The notes: a model not told the origin generated them from the letters alone. DNA of 12,016 nucleotides from Chloroflexota bacterium (GCA_009838595.1 VXRI01000146.1:1-12016); one strand, 5' to 3'. Positions 1 through 7,110 are shown, counted from the first letter of the stretch. Numbers and translations are program-made.

Positions 1-29
1 CTTTCCCTTTGACGGGTGAGGTTAAGATG
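1..29 (-). repeat. Degenerate palindromic intergenic repeat, copy a
   Basis: Read on the minus strand this stretch starts CATCTTAACCTCACCCG and ends in a GGGAAAG arm. It resembles the elements at 3971-4006 and 5932-5964, which share the order CATC, AACCT or CCCTTCC, GTCA, then a GGGAA arm. The stem is imperfect here. It lies just 3' of the crotonase gene, so it may sit in that transcript's tail. The similarity was judged by eye. Confidence 0.4.
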
Positions 30-67
30 GGGGAGGAAAAGGATCCCACCTAGTCCCATTTTGCCGC

Positions 68-856
68 CTACCCGTGGAAATTCGGTTGCCGGCGTTCCCG
101 GAAGGCAGTCAGCGCCTCCTTGTGCTCGGGCGTGAAACGCGCCTCTCGCAGTGTATCGGATTCGCGGCGGAGCACTAGCGCCAGGTCTTTTTCCATGTAG
201 TTTTCATGGATGAGGCGCTTGACTTTTGCCAAGTGCCAGTTCGGGTTGTCGGCGATTTCCTGCGCAAGCGCCACCGCATCGGCGAGCAGACTTTCGGCAG
301 GGCTGACATGGTTCACGAAGCCGGCGCTCTTCGCCTCCTGCGCGGTGATGAATTTGCCGGTGAGCATATACTCCAGCGCGCGACCAAGCCCGACCAGATT
401 CACTAGGAAGTGGGTACTGCCGTATTCCGGCGTCAGCCCAATGCGCAGGAATCGAAATGATATGCGCGCGTCTTCCGCCGCCAGGCGCACATCGCACGAC
501 AGCGGAAGCGTTATGCCCAGCCCGACAGCGACGCCGTTCAGCGCGCAGACAATCGGCTTAGACTCACGCGCGAGATCGACCCAGCTAATGTCGGTAGGTC
601 TCGAAGACGCCGGACGCGCATTGCCCTCGCCGCGCACGAAGTCTTCGAAGCCGCCGACATCCGCCCCTGCGGAGAACGCTCGCCCGGCGCCGGTCAGCAC
701 CATCGCACCGATTGAGTCGTCCGCGTTCCACGCCTGCACTTGCGCCTGTATTTCGGACTGCATCACGCCGGTGAACGCGTTCAGGCTTTCCGGGCGGTTC
801 AGCGTGATAATGCCGACGCGCCCCTGCACTTCCGTAAGTATCTGCTCATGCGCCAT
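68..856 (-). CDS. Crotonase-fold enoyl-CoA hydratase/isomerase family protein, probably isomerase type
   Basis: This 262-residue cytoplasmic protein belongs to the crotonase superfamily, which acts on acyl-CoA thioesters through an oxyanion hole. The first oxyanion-hole motif is AFSAGAD (about residues 60-66) and the second is NGVAVGLG (107-114). Length is normal for the family. The two glutamates of true hydratases (E144 and E164 in the rat enzyme) are replaced by Thr 116 and Phe 136. A glutamate is present in GLTPEYGST (E144 of this protein), where delta3,delta2-enoyl-CoA isomerases carry their catalytic base. An isomerase of unsaturated or ring acyl-CoA is therefore more likely than a hydratase; the substrate cannot be told. 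I chose the ATG at 854-856 because AGGGAG lies about 8 bases upstream; an in-frame start at 898 would add 14 residues. The gene diverges from the enolase-family gene at 977. Confidence 0.88.
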   Translation of the reverse strand: MAHEQILTEVQGRVGIITLNRPESLNAFTGVMQSEIQAQVQAWNADDSIGAMVLTGAGRAFSAGADVGGFEDFVRGEGNARPASSRPTDISWVDLARESKPIVCALNGVAVGLGITLPLSCDVRLAAEDARISFRFLRIGLTPEYGSTHFLVNLVGLGRALEYMLTGKFITAQEAKSAGFVNHVSPAESLLADAVALAQEIADNPNWHLAKVKRLIHENYMEKDLALVLRRESDTLREARFTPEHKEALTAFRERRQPNFHG

Positions 857-976
857 TCGCCAACTCCCTATCGTGCTTATCCGATTCCTATCAGACATTC
901 CTATGATAACATGATGGGCATATTATCAATCTGACATGGCAATCCTGTACATTCTGTTAGAACACGAGGGAGCCGC
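857..976. promoter_or_regulatory. Divergent promoter region with an inverted repeat
   Basis: This 120-base gap separates two divergent genes and must hold both promoters. TGATAA (904-909) and TTATCA (923-928) form an inverted repeat with 13 bases between the arms, a layout compatible with a dimeric regulator. On the minus strand the same bases read TTGATA, 15 bases, TATCAT, a tolerable promoter for the crotonase gene with a short spacer. No convincing plus-strand -35/-10 pair was found, although TATTAT at 921-926 could serve as a -10. No regulator gene is adjacent. Confidence 0.35.
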
Positions 977-2026
977 ATGAGAATCACCGCCGTCCAAGCA
1001 GTCTATCCCAAGTACAAGCACCTAGCGCCGTCTTGGCGGACGCACTTTTGGCAGATTGTCGTTCGCGTGGACACGGACGCAGGCATTACAGGCTACGGCT
1101 ATGGCGGCGGTGGCGTGGCTGGTGTGGCGGTCGTCAACGGGCACCTGCGCGACCTGCTTATCGGACGCGAGATAGAGAGCGTGGCGGACATACAGGCGAT
1201 ATATGACCTGCTGTATCTCGAATCGCTGCCATACGGACGCAAGGGCTTGGGCATAATGGCGCTGTCCGGGATCGATCTCGCGCTGTACGACCTGCTTGGC
1301 AAGGCGCGCGATGTCCCGGTGTGCGCCCTACTGAGCGATACGCCAAAGCGGAGAATTCGCGCATACGCGACCGGCGAAGACGCCGAACTATATCACAGTC
1401 TAGGGTACACTGCGAACAAGTTCGGGCACCGATGGACGGGCAGCGATGACGACTACGACACGGCGGTGAGATCGGCTGAGCGCGCGCGCAGCATATTCGG
1501 CGAAGAAGCGACGATTATGGTTGATGTGTATATGTCTTGGGACGCCGATGTAACGCTGGAGATGGCGAAGCGGCTTGCGGATTACAATCTGTATTGGTTC
1601 GAGGACATATTGACGCCGGACGACCTCGATGGGCAGGCGGCACTTATCGACGATGTGAAACCGACCTTGATAGCCGGCGGGGAGCACGAGTTCACGCGGC
1701 ACGGCTTCGGCGCAATCGCAAAGGCGCGCGCGATGGACTTGTGGCAGCCGGACATCACCTGGTGCGGCGGCATCACCGAGGGCATGCGAATCGTGGATCT
1801 AGCGGAAGAGTACGGGATACCTGTTGCCCCGCACAGGGGCGGTGAAGTGTGGGGCTTGCATCTCATCTCGGGCTCAGCGTGCGCTGATCTAGCCGAGTTC
1901 CATTCCGACCACATCCGATCCGAGCGCGACATCCTGTGGGTTAACGAACCAGCGCCAATTGACGGCTACATCTCGCCATCAGACGCGCCCGGCTTCGGCG
2001 TAACACTGAACGAGGCGCTGCTGTAG
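977..2026 (+). CDS. Mandelate racemase/muconate lactonizing enzyme family protein, likely sugar-acid dehydratase
   Basis: This 349-residue protein has the enolase-superfamily layout: an N-terminal capping domain, then a beta/alpha barrel. Likely metal ligands are D183 (MVDVYMSW), E209 (WFED) and E236 (AGGEHE). D259 (WQPDITW) and H286 (APHRGG) form the His-Asp dyad of the mandelate racemase subgroup. K148 (NKFGHRW) sits where the second-strand base is expected, but the usual KxK motif is absent. The C-terminal PGFGVTLNEALL ending resembles L-rhamnonate dehydratase and related acid-sugar dehydratases. Such enzymes abstract the proton alpha to a carboxylate and eliminate water with Mg2+. The exact sugar acid is unknown. 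GAGGGAG lies 5 bases before the ATG. It converges with truD, 40 bases downstream, with no obvious terminator between them. Confidence 0.87.
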   Translation: MRITAVQAVYPKYKHLAPSWRTHFWQIVVRVDTDAGITGYGYGGGGVAGVAVVNGHLRDLLIGREIESVADIQAIYDLLYLESLPYGRKGLGIMALSGIDLALYDLLGKARDVPVCALLSDTPKRRIRAYATGEDAELYHSLGYTANKFGHRWTGSDDDYDTAVRSAERARSIFGEEATIMVDVYMSWDADVTLEMAKRLADYNLYWFEDILTPDDLDGQAALIDDVKPTLIAGGEHEFTRHGFGAIAKARAMDLWQPDITWCGGITEGMRIVDLAEEYGIPVAPHRGGEVWGLHLISGSACADLAEFHSDHIRSERDILWVNEPAPIDGYISPSDAPGFGVTLNEALL

Positions 2027-2066
2027 AAGAGCATTGCGCTATTCTGTTCACACTCGCCAATTCGGG

Positions 2067-3179
2067 TCAAGCGGACTTCATAACCTCGCGCATCACGCTC
2101 GTCGCATATGCCCCCTTGGGCAGCGTGAACTCGACGATATATCCGTCGTCAGCTGGACTGAGCGTCGCATCGTCCAGGCGGATACGGCTAATGCGTCGTG
2201 CGCCGGGTACGCGGCGGAATTGGTCGTATTCAAGTGCGAATTGCGCCAATAATTGTAATTCCATCTCGCCGGCAGCGCCTTCGCTTATGCGCACTTTGCG
2301 CCCGAATAGCGGCAATGCCGCGCTGATTTCCAAACGCTTGGCGCGTTCTGATTCGATAGTCGGATCATCTACAACGAACATGCCGCCGCTGTCGTGGCGC
2401 TGCGCCCGGTCGCCCAGCACTACCGCATCGAACAGCCCGCTTTCAATGCGCCGCTTGAGCAGCAGGTTGAACAGGTGAGATTGCAATGCGGACTGGTAGA
2501 AGCGCCTCATCCTGCGGTCAACTCGAATCCGTTCGCCTTTAATTAGACGCAGACCATCGGCGATGTTCGTGTTGAATGTGCCGAATCTCTGCGGCCCGAA
2601 GTAGTTGGGCACGCCGACTTGCCGCAGATGTTCAAGCGTAGGCTCGGCAATGTCGCGCCAATCGTCGCAGGGATTACGGACGCGGACGGTGAAGCGGTTG
2701 CCGCGCAGGTGTCCTACTCCGAGCTTGTTGCGGTGCAGTGATGTTTCCAGAACAGTCAAGCCGTCCACATCGTCGAGTATTGCAAATACGGCGGCGTGTT
2801 CGGACGGCACGCTTATCCACTGCCGCGCGACCGCGTACTTGTCCTTCTGCCCTGCGAATCCCGCCGTGCCGCGTGGAACGCCATTCGCCGCGAGCGCGGA
2901 CAGGACGTCCATCGTGGTCAGACCGCGTTTTTCGATACGGGCGTATGCGTGCGCGCCGCTGCCGCTTGGCAAGTAGCTGGCGATTTCTTCAACGATGAAG
3001 TCGTCCATGTTCGCGCGGAGAGTGCCGCCTGTTCCCGCAAAGTTCGCACTCGCCGCCGGCAGGTCGTCCCACGAGAATCGGAGCAATCCTCCGTTCACAT
3101 TGGCATTTGCGACAATCTCTGCGTCAGGCTGTGCGTCGTCGCCGGTCGCCGGGAATGATTCGAGCGACGCAGCGATCAT
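2067..3179 (-). CDS. truD: tRNA pseudouridine(13) synthase TruD
   Basis: This 370-residue protein is a TruD-type pseudouridine synthase, which in bacteria converts uridine 13 of certain tRNAs. The family active-site stretch AGQKDKYAVARQ carries the catalytic aspartate at residue 113. The TRUD domain follows, with NYFGPQRFG at about 192-200 and QSHLFNLLLKRR at about 233-244. The ending LPKGAYATSVMREVM is also family-typical. About 30 extra N-terminal residues compared with the E. coli protein (349 aa) look non-conserved. The ATG at 3177-3179 shares its A with the TAA stop of the upstream methyltransferase (TAATG), which implies translational coupling. The reading frame is open further upstream, but that part lies inside the methyltransferase gene and is unlikely to be used. 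The gene ends in TGA right after the conserved C-terminus. Confidence 0.93.
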   Translation of the reverse strand: MIAASLESFPATGDDAQPDAEIVANANVNGGLLRFSWDDLPAASANFAGTGGTLRANMDDFIVEEIASYLPSGSGAHAYARIEKRGLTTMDVLSALAANGVPRGTAGFAGQKDKYAVARQWISVPSEHAAVFAILDDVDGLTVLETSLHRNKLGVGHLRGNRFTVRVRNPCDDWRDIAEPTLEHLRQVGVPNYFGPQRFGTFNTNIADGLRLIKGERIRVDRRMRRFYQSALQSHLFNLLLKRRIESGLFDAVVLGDRAQRHDSGGMFVVDDPTIESERAKRLEISAALPLFGRKVRISEGAAGEMELQLLAQFALEYDQFRRVPGARRISRIRLDDATLSPADDGYIVEFTLPKGAYATSVMREVMKSA

Positions 3180-3808
3180 TAGGCGGTCACCCTGTAAATC
3201 CAGACCTGAAACTGCACATCCGGTTCGCCCTTTGGCAAGCCGTAAAATGCGTCCGTGGCTTCGACGAGTTCCCACTTTCCGTCAGATACGAGCTGCTCTT
3301 GCTTGACGCGAAAGCCGTTCTCTTCGTAGATGTCGGGCCGCAGCGTAAAGGCAACACAGCCGCCCAGCTTGGTAACGCGCACCAATTCGTCAAGCGAGCT
3401 TGCCGGAGCATGTCCGACCGTCAGCACGCCAACGCCGATAGTTGCGTCGAATGTGTCCGTTTCGAAGCCGAGCGTCTCGCCCATGACCATCCGGTGCAGC
3501 GCGCCGTACACACCCTTAGCGGATGCCTGTTCCAGCATCCCGTTCGACATGTCCATCGCCTCGATGTCCGTATATCCAAGCCTGTTCAGCTCCACGCCTA
3601 CAAGTCCGGTGCCTGCGCCGGCGTCCAGCACTTTGCAGTCTTTCGGTACGAAACGCTCGAATATCTCCGCCGCCATTCGTGGCATCACATAGCCGAAGTC
3701 GTCCGTCAGATCAACGTCGTATTCCTTCGCCCATTCGTCGTATCGCTCTTGAAGCTGCTGATTGTTCTCGGATGCATAGACCCATTGCACCTTGTTTTCG
3801 CTGTACAC
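3179..3808 (-). CDS. Class I SAM-dependent methyltransferase (METTL27/WBSCR27-like)
   Basis: This 209-residue protein has a Rossmann-fold methyltransferase core. Motif I is VLDAGAGTG (residues 60-68), the acidic ribose-binding residue is D86 in IEAMDMS, and the post-core strand is LVRVTKLGG followed by CVAFTLRP (about 142-158). The N-terminal YDEWAKEYDVDL and the overall length match the METTL27/WBSCR27-like group, whose substrates are poorly known. The start is GTG at 3806-3808, with an AAAGGCGG stretch upstream at rather long spacing. The gene is translationally coupled to truD, so a role in RNA modification is possible, but that rests on context alone. Three CTTRNNAAG sites lie 33-71 bases upstream of the start and may regulate it. 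Confidence 0.85.
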   Translation of the reverse strand: MYSENKVQWVYASENNQQLQERYDEWAKEYDVDLTDDFGYVMPRMAAEIFERFVPKDCKVLDAGAGTGLVGVELNRLGYTDIEAMDMSNGMLEQASAKGVYGALHRMVMGETLGFETDTFDATIGVGVLTVGHAPASSLDELVRVTKLGGCVAFTLRPDIYEENGFRVKQEQLVSDGKWELVEATDAFYGLPKGEPDVQFQVWIYRVTA

Positions 3809-3840
3809 GAATTTTGACCGCCTTTCGCATTGTGTTGTCT

Positions 3841-3881
3841 CTTGTTAAGCAATTAACTTCTTGCCAAGTACTTACCAAGTA
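3841..3881. promoter_or_regulatory. Cluster of three CTTRNNAAG operator-like sites
   Basis: CTTGTTAAG (3841-3849), CTTGCCAAG (3860-3868) and CTTACCAAG (3871-3879) start 19 and 11 bases apart, about two and one helical turns. The last two lie within an 11-base tandem repeat, CTTGCCAAGTA then CTTACCAAGTA. A small inverted repeat, GTTAA-GCAA-TTAAC (3844-3857), overlaps the first site. On the minus strand the repeats read TTGGTA and TTGGCA, so they could also provide -35 elements for the methyltransferase gene. The identity of any bound protein is unknown. Confidence 0.4.
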
Positions 3882-3970
3882 ATAGTAACATGTATGCTGG
3901 ATAGAGCGTTGTGAGATGGGTGTAAGATGACTTTGGACAAAGGATTCACCACCATTCTACCTAGCCTTCG

Positions 3971-4006
3971 CATCTACCTAACCTTCTCAAGTCACGGGGA
4001 AAGGAA
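3971..4006 (+). repeat. Degenerate palindromic intergenic repeat, copy b
   Basis: The stretch runs CATCTACCTAACCTTCTCAA, then GTCACGGGGAAAGG. It resembles the element at 5932-5964 (CATCCTGCCCTTCCC ... GTCAACGGGGAAGGG), with the hairpin arms decayed. It lies between the methyltransferase gene and the amtB promoter. Confidence 0.4.
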
Positions 4007-4080
4007 CATTCGGTGGCTTGTGGTCGCCGGTATTATGTGGAATCTTCTTGTACTCTCATCTCAATTCCGGGCTGGCAAGA

Positions 4081-4110
4081 TAGACAATCGAGACTGCGGT
4101 TGTTTATACT
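4081..4110 (+). promoter_or_regulatory. Candidate sigma70-type promoter of amtB
   Basis: TAGACA (4081-4086) and TATACT (4105-4110) match five of six bases each of the TTGACA and TATAAT consensus, with an 18-base spacer. Transcription would start near 4117, giving a leader of about 50 bases before the TTG start of amtB. No sigma54-type -24/-12 site was noticed, which would mean nitrogen control is not through sigma54 here. Confidence 0.5.
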
Positions 4111-4152
4111 CACGCGGTTAAGTAACACTTGGCTTGGTCGTTGCATCACATT

Positions 4153-4158
4153 GGGAGG
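4153..4158 (+). promoter_or_regulatory. Ribosome binding site that fixes the TTG start of amtB
   Basis: GGGAGG lies 8 bases before TTG at 4167. The earlier in-frame TTG at 4134 has no such site, and it would add 11 residues not seen in Amt proteins. Confidence 0.75.
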
Positions 4159-4166
4159 AACAGACT

Positions 4167-5372
4167 TTGGATAACGCAAATGTAGCATGGATACTGGTGT
4201 CTTCGGCACTGGTGTTGTTCATGACGCCGGGGCTTGCCTTGTTCTACGCGGGGTTGGCGCGTAGCAAGAACGCATCCGCCACAATTATGCATAGCCTTAT
4301 GAGCATGGGAATTGTCGGCGTTGTTTGGGTTCTGTGGGGATATAGCATCGCATTTGGGCCTTCGATTGGCGGACTTTTCGGCGACTTCAGCCTGTTCGGG
4401 TTGAATGGCGTGAGCGCCGAACCCGGCGCGGACGGCAGCATACCGGAAATGCTGTTTATGATGTTCCAAGGCATGTTCGCCATCATCGCGCCGGCGATAT
4501 TGACCGGCGCGTTCGCGGAACGCATGAAGTTCAGCGCCTATGTGCTGTTCATGATACTTTGGGTTACGCTAGTCTATGCGCCCGTCGCGCACTGGGTCTG
4601 GGCTGAAGGTGGATGGATACTGAGCCTGGGCGCGCTGGACTTCGCGGGCGGTAACGTAGTGCACATCACTTCCGGTGTTGGTGCACTTGCGGCGGCGCTC
4701 ATCGTGGGTAAGCGGCTCGGCTTCGGTGTGGAGCCGATGGAATCGCATAGCGTGCCGATGGTCGTGCTTGGCACGGGCATGCTCTGGTTCGGCTGGTTTG
4801 GCTTTAACGCAGGCTCAGCGCTCGCGGCAGATGGCACTGCGGTCAACGCATTCGTCGTAACAAACACGGCAGCAGCGGCGGGCGCAATCGGCTGGGCAGG
4901 CTTCTCTTGGATAAAAGACGGCAAGGCATCCGTCATTGGCGCGGCATCCGGCGCGGTCGCAGGGCTTGTGGCAATAACACCGGCGGCCGGATTCGTCGGA
5001 CCTATGCCCGCAATCGTCATCGGCGTCGTAGGCGGCGTGCTTTGCGCGATCGCGGCGCGCTTCCTCATCAACCTGAAACTTGACGACGCACTGTCCGTCT
5101 GGGGCGTGCACGGCATCGGCGGCACTTGGGGCGGCATCGCGACCGGACTATTCGTGGGAATCGGCTTTGGCGCATTGGAGGAAGGGGTATCCCGCTTCTC
5201 GCAGATTGGCATTCAGCTTATATCCATCGTCGCCACCTGGGGCTGGGCATTCGCAGTAACCGCGATAATCCTGCTGGCGCTAAAGTACACCATAGGCTTG
5301 CGCGTCTCTGAAAACAGCGAGGCTATAGGCTTGGACTTGGCGGAACACGAAGAGCCTGCATACAGGTTCTAG
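4167..5372 (+). CDS. amtB: Ammonium transporter, Amt/MEP/Rh family
   Basis: This 401-residue inner-membrane protein is an ammonium channel/transporter of normal length, expected to form a trimer with about 11 helices per subunit. Pore residues are visible: D158 in ALDFAGG, the twin histidines H166 (NVVHITSG) and H315 (WGVHGIGG), the phenylalanine in MMFQGMFA (residue 104) and the FGWFGFN segment near 208-214. The N-terminus enters the first membrane helix directly and has no cleavable signal. The C-terminal tail GLRVSENSEAIGLDLAEH is the conserved cytoplasmic tail that docks PII proteins. I chose TTG at 4167 because GGGAGG lies 8 bases upstream, inside the longer frame that opens at 4134. glnK follows 147 bases later in the usual amtB-glnK order. 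Confidence 0.95.
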   Translation: MDNANVAWILVSSALVLFMTPGLALFYAGLARSKNASATIMHSLMSMGIVGVVWVLWGYSIAFGPSIGGLFGDFSLFGLNGVSAEPGADGSIPEMLFMMFQGMFAIIAPAILTGAFAERMKFSAYVLFMILWVTLVYAPVAHWVWAEGGWILSLGALDFAGGNVVHITSGVGALAAALIVGKRLGFGVEPMESHSVPMVVLGTGMLWFGWFGFNAGSALAADGTAVNAFVVTNTAAAAGAIGWAGFSWIKDGKASVIGAASGAVAGLVAITPAAGFVGPMPAIVIGVVGGVLCAIAARFLINLKLDDALSVWGVHGIGGTWGGIATGLFVGIGFGALEEGVSRFSQIGIQLISIVATWGWAFAVTAIILLALKYTIGLRVSENSEAIGLDLAEHEEPAYRF

Positions 5373-5392
5373 CGTTCGTCGCATTTTCTTTG

Positions 5393-5418
5393 TCCCTTCC
5401 TTCTTGTGAGGGAAGGGA
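5393..5418. repeat. Hairpin repeat, copy c, between amtB and glnK
   Basis: TCCCTTCC (5393-5400) and GGAAGGGA (5411-5418) form a perfect 8-bp stem with a 10-base loop, starting 20 bases after the amtB stop. No run of T follows, so it is not a standard intrinsic terminator. It may instead stabilise or partly attenuate the amtB transcript before glnK. The arm sequence repeats at 5939-5963 on the other side of glnK. Confidence 0.6.
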
Positions 5419-5519
5419 TACACATAACTATATCCGGCAAGAAAATGGTCAATCATACGCTGAATCGTATGACCAATCGCACAAGCAACAGCGCGGACAT
5501 CAGCGCGGGGAGGTGAAGC

Positions 5520-5861
5520 GTGAAGAAGGTAGAAGCAATTATAAGGCCCGAAAAACTCACCGCCGTGAAGGACTCGCTGGGCGAAGCGGGCTACTATGGG
5601 CTGAATGCCACGCAGGTTACAGGACGCGGCGGGCAGCGCGGCATCGTGCACACCGGGCGCGCGGGGCAGCCGATCGTCGTGGATATGCTGCCTAAGGTCA
5701 AGTTGGAACTGGTGGTGAATGATTCCGATGTCGATCAGGTGGTAAACATCATCGTCGAGTCCGCGCGCACCGGCGAGATTGGCGATGGCAAGATTTTCAT
5801 ACAGCCCATCGAAGACACCATCAGAGTGCGCACAGGCGAACGCGGTGTTGACGCGGTTTAA
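5520..5861 (+). CDS. glnK: P-II family nitrogen regulatory protein (GlnK/GlnB) without the T-loop tyrosine
   Basis: This 113-residue PII protein should form a trimer that reads 2-oxoglutarate and ATP/ADP and blocks AmtB when nitrogen is ample. The start is GTG with GGGGAGG upstream. Ligand-site residues are present: Q39, K59 in LPKVKLE, the B-loop TGEIGDGKIF (84-93) and the C-loop arginines R102 and R104. The T-loop (about 36-55) is unusual. It has one extra residue relative to E. coli GlnB, and YRGAEY is replaced by TGRAGQPI, so Tyr51 is missing and no tyrosine exists anywhere in the loop. Uridylylation or adenylylation at that site is therefore impossible, and the cyanobacterial Ser49 is also absent. 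Control is probably by ligand binding alone. Position after amtB supports the GlnK assignment. Confidence 0.92.
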   Translation: MKKVEAIIRPEKLTAVKDSLGEAGYYGLNATQVTGRGGQRGIVHTGRAGQPIVVDMLPKVKLELVVNDSDVDQVVNIIVESARTGEIGDGKIFIQPIEDTIRVRTGERGVDAV

Positions 5862-5931
5862 TCATGTCTCTGCGTGAGCCTATTTGAACCTGCATCTGCG
5901 TTTTGGCTGGGCATACATATTACAGACACGC

Positions 5932-5964
5932 CATCCTGCCCTTCCCTCGTCAACGGGGAAGGGA
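5932..5964. repeat. Hairpin repeat, copy d, upstream of the second enolase-family gene
   Basis: After CATCCTG, the arms CCCTTCCC (5939-5946) and GGGAAGGG (5956-5963) form a perfect 8-bp stem with a 9-base loop. It is the best-formed copy of the repeat family in the window. Its right arm ends 18 bases before the ATG at 5982, so the hairpin lies next to, or contributes to, the ribosome binding region (GGGAGATAAGGA) of that gene. Confidence 0.6.
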
Positions 5965-5981
5965 GATAAGGACGATTCATT

Positions 5982-7067
5982 ATGAAAATCACCGATGTGG
6001 AATGCCTGATACTCGACCGCAGTTTCCCTTTCGTGCGCGTCTATACGGACGAGGGCATCGTGGGTATAGGCGAGTGCTTTCGCCGGCAGCCCAGCGTTAT
6101 CAAGGCGCTGGTAGAAGACTTACTCAAGCCTGCGCTCGTCGGCAAAGACCCCACCGAGACTGCGGTATGCTTCGACGATATGGAGCGCGCGGCAAATGGC
6201 CATGAGCTTGGCGGCGCGGTATGGTGCGCCATATCGGGCTTGGACATCGCGCTCTGGGACATCAAGGGCAAGGCGCTCGGACAGCCCATAGCCAACCTGC
6301 TCGGCGGCATGAAGCGCGACAAGATTCGCATGTACGCAAGTTCCATGCGCCGCGACATGACCCCGCTCGAAGAAGGACGCAGGGCGGCGTCATTCGTGGA
6401 GCAGGGCTACTCGGGATACAAGCTGCACAGCGCTATACCCGGCGCGATAGACGACGCGCGCGACTATACCATCGCCACAGTCAGCGAAGTGCGGGCGGCT
6501 GTCGGCGATGGGATAGACATACTCGTCGATGTGAATGGCGCGTACTCCGTGCACCACGCAATGGAAATCGGCAAGGCGCTGGAATCTCTGGGCGTGTTCC
6601 ACTTTGAGGAGCCTCGCCCGCACTACGACTTAGAAGGCTTAGCCACCATAGCGGATGCGCTCGACATACCCATCGCGTCGGGCGAGATGATATACACACA
6701 GTACGAATATCGCGACCTGATACTACGAGGCAAGGTGGACATCATACAGCCGGACATCGTGAAGGCGCCCGGTTTCACCGAGTTCCAGCGTATCGCCGCA
6801 TTGTGCAAGGCGTTCGGCAAGCCCATCACCGTGCACAACACGCAGCCTATCATCAGCACCGTGGCACACCTACACTTCTGCGCCGCATACGCCGATATCG
6901 TCCCATACTCACAGGAATATAACATCGAGCCAATCTCCATCCGCGACGAGATCCCCGTGCTGAAAGAACCGCTGGAAGTCGTTGACGGCTTTCTAGCCGT
7001 GCCAACGGGGCCCGGACTCGGCGTCGAACTAGACGAGGATGCGGTGAAGCAGCTTGCGGCGCGGTAG
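5982..7067 (+). CDS. Mandelate racemase/muconate lactonizing enzyme family protein (second, divergent copy)
   Basis: This 361-residue enolase-superfamily enzyme has an N-terminal capping domain and a barrel domain. Metal ligands are D183 (LVDVNGAY), E209 (FHFEEP) and E235 (IASGEM). The His-Asp dyad is D258 (IIQPDIV) with H285 (TVHNTQP). The second-strand position reads YKLH, with K147 and H149, instead of the racemase KxK. This pattern suggests an Mg2+-dependent dehydratase or epimerase of a hydroxy or sugar acid; the substrate is unknown. It shares little beyond active-site motifs with the protein at 977-2026, so the two are not recent duplicates. AAGGA lies about 10 bases before the ATG. 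It may be read from its own promoter or through from glnK, since the 120-base gap shows no T-rich terminator. Confidence 0.88.
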   Translation: MKITDVECLILDRSFPFVRVYTDEGIVGIGECFRRQPSVIKALVEDLLKPALVGKDPTETAVCFDDMERAANGHELGGAVWCAISGLDIALWDIKGKALGQPIANLLGGMKRDKIRMYASSMRRDMTPLEEGRRAASFVEQGYSGYKLHSAIPGAIDDARDYTIATVSEVRAAVGDGIDILVDVNGAYSVHHAMEIGKALESLGVFHFEEPRPHYDLEGLATIADALDIPIASGEMIYTQYEYRDLILRGKVDIIQPDIVKAPGFTEFQRIAALCKAFGKPITVHNTQPIISTVAHLHFCAAYADIVPYSQEYNIEPISIRDEIPVLKEPLEVVDGFLAVPTGPGLGVELDEDAVKQLAAR

Positions 7068-7110
7068 GCGCGTATAACGACGAAGAGTTTCGGTTACCAT
7101 CGCTTTCCCT

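Larger units (their letters stand above)
3809..4166. other. Divergent intergenic region between the methyltransferase gene and amtB
   Basis: This 358-base gap has no gene I can support. From left to right it holds the leader of the minus-strand methyltransferase gene, three spaced CTTRNNAAG sites (3841-3879), a degenerate palindromic repeat (3971-4006), and the amtB promoter and ribosome binding site (4081-4158). An open frame of 64 codons at 3927-4121 overlaps the repeat and matches no family I recognise. Confidence 0.6.

Noticed and set aside
210..914. A 234-codon open frame on the plus strand
   Set aside because: It is antisense to the crotonase gene, Ser/Ala/Arg-rich, without family features; the minus-strand frame has clear crotonase motifs.
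2027..2066. Bidirectional terminator between the enolase-family gene and truD
   Set aside because: Only a very weak AGC/GCT pairing is seen and there is no T-run.
3107..3817. A 236-codon open frame on the plus strand
   Set aside because: It runs antisense to the methyltransferase gene, which has a clear AdoMet-binding motif. Long antisense frames are expected at this base composition.
3927..4121. A 64-codon plus-strand open frame before amtB
   Set aside because: It overlaps a degenerate repeat and the amtB promoter, has no convincing ribosome site and no recognisable domain.
4574..5212. A 212-codon minus-strand frame inside amtB
   Set aside because: It is Pro/Ala/Ser/Thr-rich, the usual product of reading a membrane protein gene backwards; amtB itself is certain.
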